Shown: positions 26,522-34,093 of the stretch, piece by piece | How positions within the stretch are numbered: the first letter of the stretch is position 1 | How the letters are laid out: the number at the start of each line of letters is the position of its first letter | Assembly (NCBI RefSeq): GCF_900601905.1 | Contig: NZ_UWFA01000475.1 | Location: 186,001 to 250,000, forward strand | DNA length: 64,000 nucleotides | From: Pseudomonas viridiflava | GTDB taxonomy: Bacteria; Pseudomonadota; Gammaproteobacteria; Pseudomonadales; Pseudomonadaceae | Reading direction: 5' to 3' | Position numbers and translations under genes: made by a program | Notes under the pieces: model-generated | Databases searched by the model: none | The model's input: only the letters and a program-made list of their open reading frames with translations | What the model was told of the DNA's origin: nothing

Positions 26522-26712
26522 GGGTAACTCCGTGTTCAGACCGGCGGCTGCATGCCCTCGGTCAATGGGTACAGCCCTCAATCTTCTGAATAATTTGCCA
26601 CGCCAGAGTTCCTTGAGACGGATCGGCGGCGGCAGCCTTTGGCCCGGTGAAATGCTTTTGCAATACGCAGGTGGTTAGATCCAGCCATGAATTCGGGGAG
26701 GGGAGTAACGTG

Positions 26713-26892
26713 ATGTCGACGATCGCAAAATGGGCTGTGCAGGGCGTAGCGTTGTTTCTGTTTGCATGGATGGCGGCGCTGGCTGGCCAGTGGAGTAGCG
26801 CGGTGGTGGATCAGAGCAGTTCTGATCGCCTTTCACAGCTGGGAGATTTCGCGACGCATGAACGCAAAGCCGCTGTGGCGAGCGCTGAGTAG
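26713..26892 (+). CDS. Small membrane protein (hypothetical)
   Basis: A 59-residue protein starting at the ATG at 26713, preceded by GGGGAG. It has one clear membrane helix (VQGVALFLFAWMAALAG) and a polar tail ending in ATHERKAAVASAE. I recognise no family. It is divergent from the DUF3182 gene, with about 190 bases between them, and is followed by a REP pair. It could be a real small gene or chance; the ribosome site and helix favour a gene. Confidence 0.5.
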   Translation: MSTIAKWAVQGVALFLFAWMAALAGQWSSAVVDQSSSDRLSQLGDFATHERKAAVASAE

Positions 26893-26909
26893 GGGCCTGA
26901 GCGTTCCCC

Positions 26910-26996
26910 TCGTAGGCTTTAGCCGCAAGACGCCGAATGGATGGCGAAAGATCTTCATTGGCAATACGACCGCTCGCGGCTGAAGCCGCTCCTACG
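26910..26996. repeat. REP-type inverted repeat pair (GGCTTTAGCCGC family)
   Basis: CGTAGGCTTTAGCCGCAAGA and the facing GCTCGCGGCTGAAGCCGCTC, with following CTACG, enclose about 45 bases. The left arm lacks the GAGC part found in other copies, so the hairpin is imperfect. Confidence 0.75.
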
Positions 26997-27015
26997 GATG
27001 TCCGGGATTTCAGGC

Positions 27016-27043
27016 AAAAAAAAGACCCGCTAAGTGGCGGGCC
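27016..27043 (-). terminator. Intrinsic terminator, minus strand
   Basis: On the minus strand GGCCCGC-CACTTA-GCGGGTC is followed by eight T. One G-U pair is allowed only in the minus-strand RNA, which fixes the direction. It lies about 80 bases beyond another terminator (27121-27148), so it may end a separate short transcript. Confidence 0.8.
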
Positions 27044-27120
27044 TAAGTGAGATTCAACAGGAGTGAGGCCAGACTAAAAGCGTTGGCGTGAAAACCTCGT
27101 GAAAAGAATGTCGCAGAAAC

Positions 27121-27148
27121 AAAAAGCCCGGCAATTGCCGGGCTTTTT
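27121..27148. terminator. Bidirectional intrinsic terminator
   Basis: AAAAAGCCCGGCAATTGCCG and the following GGCTTTTT form a perfect hairpin flanked by A and T runs. It lies 9 bases after the stop of the small minus-strand gene at 27158-27355. Confidence 0.88.
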
Positions 27149-27157
27149 AATGTTTGC

Positions 27158-27355
27158 TTAGTGGCCTGGTGATGGCGCCTGATTGGCTACCGAGGCATTG
27201 AACTTGCCAGGCAACGTGTGAGGGGCATTGATTCTAGAAGTCATTTTGTCCGCGAACTCCCGGGCTTCATCCCAGCTGCGACATTTGACCGGGTAGTTGT
27301 CCAGCTTGACTATCCAGCTGGCGCCGTGAGTACCTTCTTCAATCTGGATAAGCAT
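27158..27355 (-). CDS. Small hypothetical protein
   Basis: A 65-residue protein (LIQIEEGTHGASWIVKLDNYP, then CRSWDEAREFADKMTSRINAP). The alternating strand-helix pattern suggests a small double-stranded-RNA-binding-like or DUF-type fold, but I recognise no family. I chose the ATG at 27355, eight bases after GGAG; ATG codons at 27364 and upstream overlap or precede that site. A terminator follows 9 bases after the stop, and a 16-base palindrome lies about 40 bases upstream, so this is a compact single-gene transcript. Confidence 0.65.
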   Translation of the reverse strand: MLIQIEEGTHGASWIVKLDNYPVKCRSWDEAREFADKMTSRINAPHTLPGKFNASVANQAPSPGH

Positions 27356-27706
27356 CTTCCGCATCTCCGTCAGTTGGTCAGGTGAACACAATACCGAGGT
27401 CTCGGTACTTAAAAACCTGTGAATCCTGCGCCGAAAACGGCGGTCGGGCTACTACAAAATCACACAACCGATGAACGTATTAAGACGCTTTTATTATGGC
27501 TAAATGCCGCTATCTTTTAGGGGGGCGGTCCTTGCCGTGGAAGTCGGTTTAACGGATGACTCCCGGGTTTTCAGTTCATGCCGAAACCGACTGATATCCG
27601 GAGTAAAGGTCGTTTGGTATTGCCCTTGCATCGGATCAAGAATGAAGCAGGTGACTTTCTAGGGTGAGGCCGGTGGTACCGGCGGTTCTGGCGGGATGAG
27701 GTCGAG
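27356..27706. other. Divergent control region with palindrome and structured leader
   Basis: 351 bases between two divergent genes. It contains the palindrome TACCGAG-GT-CTCGGTA (27392-27407) near the small minus-strand gene. Nearer the oxidoreductase are two interleaved pairings: AGTCGGTTT 27542-27550 with AAACCGACT 27584-27592, and ACTCCCGG 27559-27566 with CCGGAGT 27598-27604. A further hairpin GCCGGT-GGT-ACCGGC lies at 27669-27683. I see no gene in it. Confidence 0.6.
27392..27407. promoter_or_regulatory. Palindromic operator candidate
   Basis: TACCGAG and CTCGGTA are separated by GT. The palindrome lies 37 bases upstream of the small minus-strand gene and about 300 bases from the divergent oxidoreductase, so it more likely serves the small gene. 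Confidence 0.4.
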
Positions 27707-28993
27707 ATGGATCAGCTGCGTGAAAAATGTTTGTGGGAACAATCCACGACTCGTCAGATTCAACCCGTTCCACTGGGCGGCGCCATCAAGGTCGATGTCT
27801 GCGTAATCGGCGGCGGTATCACCGGGCTGTCTGCAGCGCTGCATTTACTGGAGGCGGGCAAGTCCGTGGCGGTACTGGAAGCGTCGCGGATTGGCACCGG
27901 AGGTTCGGGCCGTAACGTCGGGCTGGTCAATGCCGGTAGCTGGATTGCCCCCGATGATGCGGCGAACATTTTAGGGCCGGGTGTGGGCGAACGCTTCAAT
28001 ACCGTGATGGGCCTGGCGCCGGCACTAGTCTTCGAGCTGATCGAAAAGTACCAGATTGATTGCCAGGCACGCCACGAAGGCACCTTGCACATGGCCCATA
28101 ACGCCAATGGCGCCAAAGACATCGAAGCCCGTCACGCTCAATGGAAGCGTCGTGGCGCCGATGTCGAGCTGCTGACAGGCGCCCGGTGTCGCGACTATTG
28201 CGGCACCGACAAAATCCCCACCGCCTTGCTCGACCGTCGCGCTGGCACCATCAACCCGATGGCCTACACCGTTGGCCTTGGCGAAACGGTGCTCAAGCTT
28301 GGCGGGCAGGTTTTTCAGCAGTCTCCCGTGCAGGCCGTCACCCGTGAAGGCTCCAGCTGGGTTGTCTCAACGGCAGCCGGTACGGTCAGCGCCGACAAGG
28401 TCGTGGTTTCGACCGGCGCGTACACCGAGGGCGAATGGGCGGGCATCAAGCAGAACTTCTTCAAGGGCTACTACTACAACGTTGCCTCCGAGCCGCTGAA
28501 TTCCAGCGCCGCTGACGAAGTGCTCAAGTACGGCCAGGGCTCGTGGGATACCCGGATGGTGCTGAGCAGTATCCGCCGCGATGATGAAGGCCGGCTGATC
28601 CTGGGCAGCATGGGCAAGATGAACAACAAGCCGGACTGGTTCATCCGCAGCTGGGCTGACCGGATCCAGGGCCATTACTTCCCGCAATTGGGCAAGGTTC
28701 AATGGCAGATGCACTGGACAGGCTGCATCGACTTCACGCCGGATCACATGGTCAAGCTGTTCGAGCCTGCGCCAGGCCTGGTGGCCGCCAATGGCTATAA
28801 CGGGCGCGGCAATACGACCGGCACGGTGATGGGCAAAGCCTTTGCCGACTTTCTGGTCAAAGACGACCCCGGCGTGCTGCCAATCCCCTTCGCCCCGGCG
28901 CCTGAATTGAAGAGTGCAGGCGTGCGGGCACTGGCTTATGAGACGGGTTTTAACCTGTACCATGCCGGGCAGTGTTTGCGTGTGATTCTGTAA
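27707..28993 (+). CDS. FAD-dependent oxidoreductase (DAO family), L-pipecolate oxidase (AmaA)-like
   Basis: A 428-residue flavoenzyme of the D-amino-acid-oxidase fold. It has the dinucleotide-binding motif VCVIGGGITGLSAALHLLEAG near residue 30, the acidic end of strand 2 in VAVLEASRIG, the DAO motif SGRNVGLVNAG and the C-terminal GYNGRGNTTGTVMGKAFADFL. Relatives oxidise cyclic or secondary amines such as L-pipecolate or gamma-glutamylputrescine. The length of about 428 residues, and the HglS and aminotransferase genes 1-4 kb downstream, favour the pipecolate oxidase of lysine catabolism, but sequence alone does not fix the substrate. The start ATG has GATGAGG upstream. The long leader may be regulatory. 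Confidence 0.7.
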   Translation: MDQLREKCLWEQSTTRQIQPVPLGGAIKVDVCVIGGGITGLSAALHLLEAGKSVAVLEASRIGTGGSGRNVGLVNAGSWIAPDDAANILGPGVGERFNTVMGLAPALVFELIEKYQIDCQARHEGTLHMAHNANGAKDIEARHAQWKRRGADVELLTGARCRDYCGTDKIPTALLDRRAGTINPMAYTVGLGETVLKLGGQVFQQSPVQAVTREGSSWVVSTAAGTVSADKVVVSTGAYTEGEWAGIKQNFFKGYYYNVASEPLNSSAADEVLKYGQGSWDTRMVLSSIRRDDEGRLILGSMGKMNNKPDWFIRSWADRIQGHYFPQLGKVQWQMHWTGCIDFTPDHMVKLFEPAPGLVAANGYNGRGNTTGTVMGKAFADFLVKDDPGVLPIPFAPAPELKSAGVRALAYETGFNLYHAGQCLRVIL

Positions 28994-29155
28994 GGCCTCA
29001 GGTCGTTTGACTGTAAGAGTGAGGTGAAGCTTAAATAGCTCCGAACCTGGAACTCACCGAGGTTACGAGGCCAGCGATAGCGGTGTGTCAGGCAGCCGCC
29101 ATCGCGAGCAAGCTCACTCCAGCAGGTTTACAGCTATCTAAAAGGACGTTGACCC

Positions 29156-29362
29156 ATGACCATCGACTGGCACAGCACCCCTCTTTCCCGGGAAACGCCC
29201 GTGGACAAGGCCTACAAAAACACCCAGCGGGTGCGCAGGTTCATGACCGAGCAGTGCGGTGCGCACTTCAAGTTCGACCGGCCGTTCATGGCCTGGATCA
29301 AGGACGGCAAACCCAAGACCATGGGCGATGTGGTCGATGAATGGCAGCGCCGTCAGGCTTGA
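29156..29362 (+). CDS. DUF6434 family protein
   Basis: A 68-residue protein with the short DUF6434 pattern IDWHSTPLSRETPVDKAYKN, then a helix and CGAHFKFDRPFMAWIKDGKP. In larger proteins this unit follows a SAP-like DNA-binding domain; here it stands alone. A ribosome site AAAAGGACG precedes the ATG. The function is unknown. It is convergent with the next gene, with one base between the stops. Confidence 0.7.
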   Translation: MTIDWHSTPLSRETPVDKAYKNTQRVRRFMTEQCGAHFKFDRPFMAWIKDGKPKTMGDVVDEWQRRQA

Positions 29363-29363
29363 G

Positions 29364-29708
29364 CTAATCGGCCCGAAAGCCCCATACCATTTCCACCACC
29401 CGGATCGCGATCACCAGATATAGCAGGCAAAAGAACACCTGCAACACCACGTGATAGCGCAGCTTGGCCAGTCGATGCAGGCCGTCGCTGATGTTCATCA
29501 ACATCAGCACGGCCGACACAGTAATCAGCCCCAGGCCCGTCAGTTGTGAACCCCACAAGCCCAGAAATACCTGCTGATTGCCATTGAGCGCGTTGCTGCC
29601 TGCGGCAAACAGCAGCGCGCAGACCAGCAGGTTCTTCACGTTATCGAACACCTTGGTATTCAGATCATGCTCCAGCAGATCCAGATACCGCCTCCATATC
29701 TTCCTCAT
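29364..29708 (-). CDS. Inner-membrane protein of unknown function
   Basis: A 114-residue protein with three hydrophobic segments: about residues 25-38 LLVCALLFAAGS, 52-72 SQLTGLGLITVSAVLMLM and 86-106 VVLQVFFCLLYLVIAIRVVE. A basic, helical N-terminus precedes them (MRKIWRRYLDLLEHDLNTKVF). I recognise no family. It is flanked by the DUF6434 gene and hglS; a role in lysine catabolism is not suggested by its sequence. Confidence 0.6.
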   Translation of the reverse strand: MRKIWRRYLDLLEHDLNTKVFDNVKNLLVCALLFAAGSNALNGNQQVFLGLWGSQLTGLGLITVSAVLMLMNISDGLHRLAKLRYHVVLQVFFCLLYLVIAIRVVEMVWGFRAD

Positions 29709-29794
29709 GCCTTCGCTACCCTTGCTTGAGCATCAGCCGCAGAAACGCTTGAGCAAGGATAGGTGTCAATGACGCTGAGCGCCTCGGTCAGCGA

Positions 29795-31189
29795 TCAATT
29801 CAGAGAAGGCATCCCCAGGGCTTTTGCGCAGGCCTGCAGCGAACGCAGTTGCGTATCGGCATACAGCTTCAGTTCATTGATGGTGTTGCGGCCCAGCGCC
29901 CGCTGAAAATCCTGCTGGTTCGAGCTGGTGCTGTAATGCGATTGCGCGTCATCCCCCAGGTTGGACTGGAAAATCCCCGCCGCGCTGACTGGCAGGAAGT
30001 CCTCGTAGACCAAAGGCTCGCAGCGGATATAGCCCGCGCTGATCAATTGCTCAAGGTCGGCTCCCGAGTGCTCGCCCGAGACGGGGCCTTTGTCGGTGGC
30101 GAAATAACGGAAATACGCCAAACCCTCGACGCGCATTTGCTCGTAGTTGTCGGGGAACGCCTTGAAAGTCTGCTCAAGAATGTCCGCGTAGCGAACCGCG
30201 TTGGCTTCGTTGGGGAATTCTCCCAGCTGCGCGCGTGCCTCATTCAACAGCTCGTCATACCGCTCACGGCCCTTGGGGGTCAGGGCTGCGCCGCGCTGCT
30301 CGATCTCCCCGAAGCGTGCCGAGTGGCTACCGCTTTCATGGGCTGACTGGCCGACAAAAGTGATGGGCTCTTGCAGCGCCTTGAAGCTGGTCTGGCGCAG
30401 CAGAATAGGGCATCGGCGACGCGGCGGTCCTTCAACCACGGCCTTGGGCGTGATGCCCTTTTTCGGCATGCCCTCCTGCACCACATCAATGTCCAGCGTG
30501 CGTGGCGTCAGGTGATTGATGTGCGGGCCATGAAACGCCACCACATCGGCGATCAATCGGTGTTGCGCGTTGAGCTGGTTGTATTCGTCAAGGGTCACCG
30601 TGGCAGTAGGGTGCCAGCGGAAGGTTTCCAGCGCCTGCTGGATAAAATCCTGCGCGTCGGCGTCATTCAGACCGCCATCGGTTTCGGATTTTTCGATCAG
30701 CTCGACGGCGCGGGCAGTAAAGATATTGCGCTTGCTCAACACCTCGCTGGCAAAGGCGCGCAGCTCGGGATTGTCGATCAGTTCCAGGCGCAGGAGCGAG
30801 GTGAACACCCGAAACGGGCTGACTTGCAGAGCCTCTTCATGAACAGCGCGAAAAGCAGTCGAATGCACCGGCACGCCCGCTGGCGTCAGGTCGTAATAGC
30901 CGACTGGCTCCATGCCCATCACCGCGAACAAGCGGCCCAGCGTCGCCAGCTCAGCCGCCGTGCCGACCCGGATGGCGCCATGACGCTCCATGTCCAGGCG
31001 CCGGATTTCCCCGGTCTGGGTCAGGCTGCGGGCGATCTGCGGATCATTGGCCAGCACCTGCTCATTGGTTTCTGCCACCAGCTCCAGCAGCGTCCCGTAA
31101 AGCGGCACTTCGGCCTTGTACATCTGCGACATGGCACGTGAAAAGCCGGCTCGGATCTCGTCACGGTTAGCGAAGCTTGCAACAGTCAT
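29795..31189 (-). CDS. hglS: 2-oxoadipate dioxygenase/decarboxylase (HglS, YdcJ/DUF1338 family)
   Basis: A 464-residue VOC-fold non-heme iron enzyme. In P. putida this family converts 2-oxoadipate to D-2-hydroxyglutarate with O2, the last special step of the D-lysine / pipecolate route. The likely metal ligands are visible: His70 in RHGAIRVG, His226 in HGPHINHLTPRTLDID and Glu295 in ARFGEIEQRG. Arg74 lies four residues after His70, in the position of the substrate-binding arginine as I recall it for P. putida HglS. The ATG at 31189 has GGAG upstream. The aminotransferase that would supply 2-oxoadipate lies just upstream on the same strand. The older name is ydcJ. Confidence 0.87.
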   Translation of the reverse strand: MTVASFANRDEIRAGFSRAMSQMYKAEVPLYGTLLELVAETNEQVLANDPQIARSLTQTGEIRRLDMERHGAIRVGTAAELATLGRLFAVMGMEPVGYYDLTPAGVPVHSTAFRAVHEEALQVSPFRVFTSLLRLELIDNPELRAFASEVLSKRNIFTARAVELIEKSETDGGLNDADAQDFIQQALETFRWHPTATVTLDEYNQLNAQHRLIADVVAFHGPHINHLTPRTLDIDVVQEGMPKKGITPKAVVEGPPRRRCPILLRQTSFKALQEPITFVGQSAHESGSHSARFGEIEQRGAALTPKGRERYDELLNEARAQLGEFPNEANAVRYADILEQTFKAFPDNYEQMRVEGLAYFRYFATDKGPVSGEHSGADLEQLISAGYIRCEPLVYEDFLPVSAAGIFQSNLGDDAQSHYSTSSNQQDFQRALGRNTINELKLYADTQLRSLQACAKALGMPSLN

Positions 31190-31234
31190 TGCGGTAATTC
31201 TCCGTAGCGATAATGTCGAAAAATGCTCGGTCTC

Positions 31235-31325
31235 TTGTAGGTGTCAGCTTGCTCGCGATAGCGCAAGATCAGCCGGTAAATCTATCGACGGACCTACCGC
31301 ATCGCGAGCAAGCTCACTCCTACAA
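31235..31325. repeat. REP-type inverted repeat pair (GAGCAAGCT family)
   Basis: TTGTAGGTGTCAGCTTGCTC and GAGCAAGCTCACTCCTACAA face each other between the aminotransferase and hglS. A single half copy (CATCGCGAGCAAGCTCACTC) stands at 29099-29118. Confidence 0.8.
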
Positions 31326-31375
31326 GGGCCTGTGTTCGCTGCGCAACAGCGCGGTGTAGCCAAGACCTATTGGTA

Positions 31376-32626
31376 TTACGAAAGCTCAGCCAGACACCGC
31401 GCAAAAATATCCAGCCCCTCACTCAATACCTCAGGCTCGATGGTCAGGGGTGCCAGCAAACGAATGATGTGCCGGGCCTTGCCGCTGGGCATCAGCAGCA
31501 GGCCTGCCGCGCGGGCCGCTTCCAGCAATTGAGCGAGTTGCTGCGTGCCGGGCGCGCCGTCTTTAGTGATCAGTTCGATGCCGCGCATCGCGCCGACGCC
31601 GGTCAGCCTGCCGAGATACGGCGACAGCTTGCCTGCCTGCCAGGCCTGATAACGGCTGACGATCATGTTCTCCTGCATCTCACCCCAGGACGACAGGTGC
31701 TCGTCGGTCATCTGCGCCAGGCTGGCAATCCCCGCCGCGCAGGCAATCGGGTTGCCGGAGTAGGTCCCGCCCAGGCCACCCTTGGGCAAGGTGTCCATCA
31801 GCGCCCGACGCCCGACCACCGCACCCAGTGGAATACCGCCCGCGATGCTTTTGCCCAGCAGGATCAGATCCGGCTCTATGCCCAGTCGGGTAAAGGCAAA
31901 ACGCTGCCCGGTGCGCCCGAAGCCGGACTGGATTTCATCGGCAATGATCAAAATGCCCTTTTCATCGCAGAACTGGCGCAACGCCTGGGCGAACGCTGGC
32001 TCCATCGCCAGGAACCCGCCTTCGCCCTGCACGGCTTCGAGGATGAAGCAGGCAACGTCATTGACATCGATTTCGACGCTGAACAAGCGGTCCATGGCCT
32101 TGAGCGCCTGCTCGGTGGTCACGCCGTTGTCCTGGCTGGGGAAGGGAATGTGGAACACCGGGCCGGGCAAGACGCCGACTTTTTGCTTGTAGGGCGCGAC
32201 CTTGCCGTTGAGGTTGAGGGTCGCCAGGGTGCGCCCGTGAAAGCCGCCATCGAATGCAATGATCGCCGTCTTGCCGGTGGCACCACGCACAATCTTCAAG
32301 GCATTTTCGGCTGCTTCCGCGCCGCTGTTGGTGAGCATGCCGCTGAGCGGGTAGGACACCGGGACAAACTTTTCCAGCTCATCCATGAAGCGGATATACG
32401 GCGCGTGGGGCACCGCGTTGAAGCAATAGTGGGTCAGCCTGGTGGCCTGATCCTGAATGGCTGCCACCACCTGTGCATTGCAGTGGCCCAGATTCAAGAC
32501 ACCAATGCCGCCGACAAAGTCGATGTAGCGCTTGTTGTCGGTATCCCACACTTCGGCGTTTTTGCCATGGGACAAGGTCAGGGGGTGCACATGAGAAATG
32601 GACTGGCTGATGTTTTCGCGGCTCAT
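31376..32626 (-). CDS. Class III aminotransferase, probable 2-aminoadipate transaminase
   Basis: A 416-residue PLP enzyme of the GabT/ornithine-aminotransferase group. The PLP-lysine is Lys259 in LILLGKSIAGGIPLG, the cofactor acid Asp230 in ILIIADEIQSGFGRTG, the phosphate loop MLTNSGAEAAENALK, and FDGGFHGRT is present. GabT-like enzymes act on terminal amines. The P. putida enzyme reported as L-2-aminoadipate transaminase belongs to this class, and its product is the HglS substrate. Adjacency to hglS, with only a REP element between, supports that assignment; 4-aminobutyrate or 5-aminovalerate remain possible substrates. Confidence 0.78.
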   Translation of the reverse strand: MSRENISQSISHVHPLTLSHGKNAEVWDTDNKRYIDFVGGIGVLNLGHCNAQVVAAIQDQATRLTHYCFNAVPHAPYIRFMDELEKFVPVSYPLSGMLTNSGAEAAENALKIVRGATGKTAIIAFDGGFHGRTLATLNLNGKVAPYKQKVGVLPGPVFHIPFPSQDNGVTTEQALKAMDRLFSVEIDVNDVACFILEAVQGEGGFLAMEPAFAQALRQFCDEKGILIIADEIQSGFGRTGQRFAFTRLGIEPDLILLGKSIAGGIPLGAVVGRRALMDTLPKGGLGGTYSGNPIACAAGIASLAQMTDEHLSSWGEMQENMIVSRYQAWQAGKLSPYLGRLTGVGAMRGIELITKDGAPGTQQLAQLLEAARAAGLLLMPSGKARHIIRLLAPLTIEPEVLSEGLDIFARCLAELS

Positions 32627-32828
32627 GATCGGCGACCCCGCACGGCTGAACTGGCATTCGATGCCGGATTGAAGGGCCGATCAATACAGCGTGCATGCGA
32701 AGACATCGGGGGCAGCCTGCGTGGGAGATAGTGCCCCTATATAAGCGAGTAACGCCGATTGCCCACAAGCGAAATAAACTCGCGCCATCATTCCATTAAT
32801 TCGGGAAGTGGGAGGCTTCAGGAGCCGC

Positions 32829-33068
32829 CTAGATCACCTGCCGATTCAGCAAGCCATCAACCATTGCCTGAGCCATCTCCACCAGATGCACGACTGACAT
32901 GGCCTGATGGCGTTGCGTGCCGCGCAGGTTTTCAGCCGCCTCGTAAGCGGTCGTGGTCGCGCAACGCAACAGGTCGGCGGCCTGGGCCAGAGCGTCTTCC
33001 GTGCTGACCTCCGCGGGCAGGGATAAAAGCAGTGAGGACGCTGAATGGCCGCCAAAAATGTGCTGCAC
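32829..33068 (-). CDS. DUF3077-like small protein (GTG start)
   Basis: A 79-residue protein with the pattern of the Pseudomonas DUF3077/DUF6124 group: LLLSLPAEVSTEDALAQAAD, a helix with AYEAAENLRG and a C-terminal helix SVVHLVEMAQAMVDGLL. The start is GTG at 33068, nine bases after AGGAGG; no ATG is available near that site. Function is unknown for the family. It is preceded by a 76-base structured leader (33131-33206) closely similar to the one before the gene at 36939-37232, which suggests shared post-transcriptional control. Confidence 0.72.
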   Translation of the reverse strand: MQHIFGGHSASSLLLSLPAEVSTEDALAQAADLLRCATTTAYEAAENLRGTQRHQAMSVVHLVEMAQAMVDGLLNRQVI

Positions 33069-33440
33069 CGGATATACCTCCTGAGTCGAGGGACAGGTTG
33101 TTGACTAGGGGAAACAGCCTTTGGAAAAAGGCAGCTGTACGCGGGTTAGTCGACCGACCCACCAGCAAAAAATCGGCGCACCCAAGGGTGCCCCACGTAC
33201 AGCCGCAAAAACAGGCAGGTAGATGCCTGGAGTTCAAACAGTGCAATCTGCGATGGGATCGGGCGACTAAACCCGGTCGCTGTGAAAGCGACGGGCCGCA
33301 CAATAGACAGGCCGATCACGTTAAACAAGGCGTTGAGCGGCATCCTGGTAAATTCAGAAGTTTCCTACATGAGATGCGGTGATGGATGACGCCAAGAGGT
33401 AACGTATGATGGCGTCTGCCGATTATTTCAGGAGACCCCC
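33069..33440. other. Control region of the DUF3077-like gene
   Basis: 372 bases between two divergent genes. It contains the structured leader at 33131-33206 and, beyond it, a hairpin GACCGGGTTT/AAACCCGGTC-like stretch near 33260-33290. Nothing else is recognisable. Open frames across it on both strands lack ribosome sites. Confidence 0.5.
33131..33206 (-). ncRNA. Structured 5' leader, three-way junction (copy 1)
   Basis: On the minus strand a 15-bp closing stem pairs GCGGCTGTACGTGGG (33206-33192) with CCCGCGTACAGCTGC (33145-33131), with G-U pairs. Inside are hairpin 2, GCACC-CTTG-GGTGC (33191-33178), with a stable CUUG tetraloop, and hairpin 3, GCCGA / TCGGT (about 33177-33173 and 33157-33153), with a 15-base loop. 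The closing stem ends 62 bases before the GTG start of the DUF3077-like gene. The T-run directly after the stem (GCTGCCTTTTT) would suit attenuation. Confidence 0.6.
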
Positions 33441-33797
33441 ATGCAGTTGAGCAAGCGCGATCAGGCGCGGATTGAGCGTCGCCTGGCGTCAACCCTGACC
33501 GAGGCCTGCGAAGCCGCCAAGGCGCAAATCGTCGGCTTTGCATGGCTGACCCACGAAGTCGACTACGCGGCGTTTCCTGCCAGCCTGCGGGTGGTCTGGG
33601 TGTTCGATACCCAGCGCCATCAAGACCAGGCACTGGCCAGCGAGCAGCGTGCCTACATGGTCGCGCTGACCTCCAGCGCGCTGAGCGCAGCTGATGTGAA
33701 CGTGGCCAATCTCGCGGCCCACGTCCAGTTTGACAGCGAAGAGCAGTGCCAGCGCGCCCACGGCGGCAATTGGCAGCAACGCCTGGCGCGGGGCTGA
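33441..33797 (+). CDS. Conserved hypothetical protein, possible Fis-like name only
   Basis: A 118-residue soluble protein: helical N-terminus QLSKRDQARIERRLASTLTE, then a strand-helix mix with GFAWLTHEVDYAAFPASLRV and VVWVFDTQR. I do not recognise a characterised domain. Relatives are, to my knowledge, annotated only as hypothetical in Pseudomonas. GGAG precedes the ATG. The stop lies two bases before the DUF1289 gene, so the two are co-transcribed. Confidence 0.65.
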   Translation: MQLSKRDQARIERRLASTLTEACEAAKAQIVGFAWLTHEVDYAAFPASLRVVWVFDTQRHQDQALASEQRAYMVALTSSALSAADVNVANLAAHVQFDSEEQCQRAHGGNWQQRLARG

Positions 33798-33799
33798 GC

Positions 33800-33982
33800 G
33801 TGGCCAAGGACATCGAAAACCCGTGCACGTCCGTCTGCCAGCTCAGCGGCGACCTGTGCGTGAGCTGCGGTCGCAACAAGGAAGACATCCGCAAATGGCG
33901 GCGCATGAACCGCCCGGAAAAAATGGCCGCCGTGCAACGCGCCAGTCAGCGTTTGAAAAGCCTGAACAAGAAGAAAAGCTGA
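33800..33982 (+). CDS. DUF1289 domain protein (GTG start)
   Basis: A 60-residue protein that is almost entirely the DUF1289 cysteine motif: NPCTSVCQLSGDLCVSCGRN, then KEDIRKWRRMNRPEKMAAV. The four cysteines probably bind a metal. The start is GTG at 33800, two bases after the stop of the upstream gene; the frame is open earlier but would overlap that gene. In other genera such proteins follow enzymes or regulators in operons and have no defined role. The basic C-terminus (RLKSLNKKKS) is typical. Confidence 0.85.
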   Translation: MAKDIENPCTSVCQLSGDLCVSCGRNKEDIRKWRRMNRPEKMAAVQRASQRLKSLNKKKS

Positions 33983-34093
33983 ACGGAATATTTCGCTCCG
34001 TGTGAAACCCGCGCTGCTCTGCAATACTTCGCAAAAATGCCCTGTCACCTGACGCTGGCAAGTCGCAGTGCTCACTTGCTCACTGGAAAACTC

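Noticed and set aside
33240..33300. Hairpin-like stretch near the DUF3077-like control region as a second leader element
   Set aside because: Pairing is short and not shared with the second leader copy.
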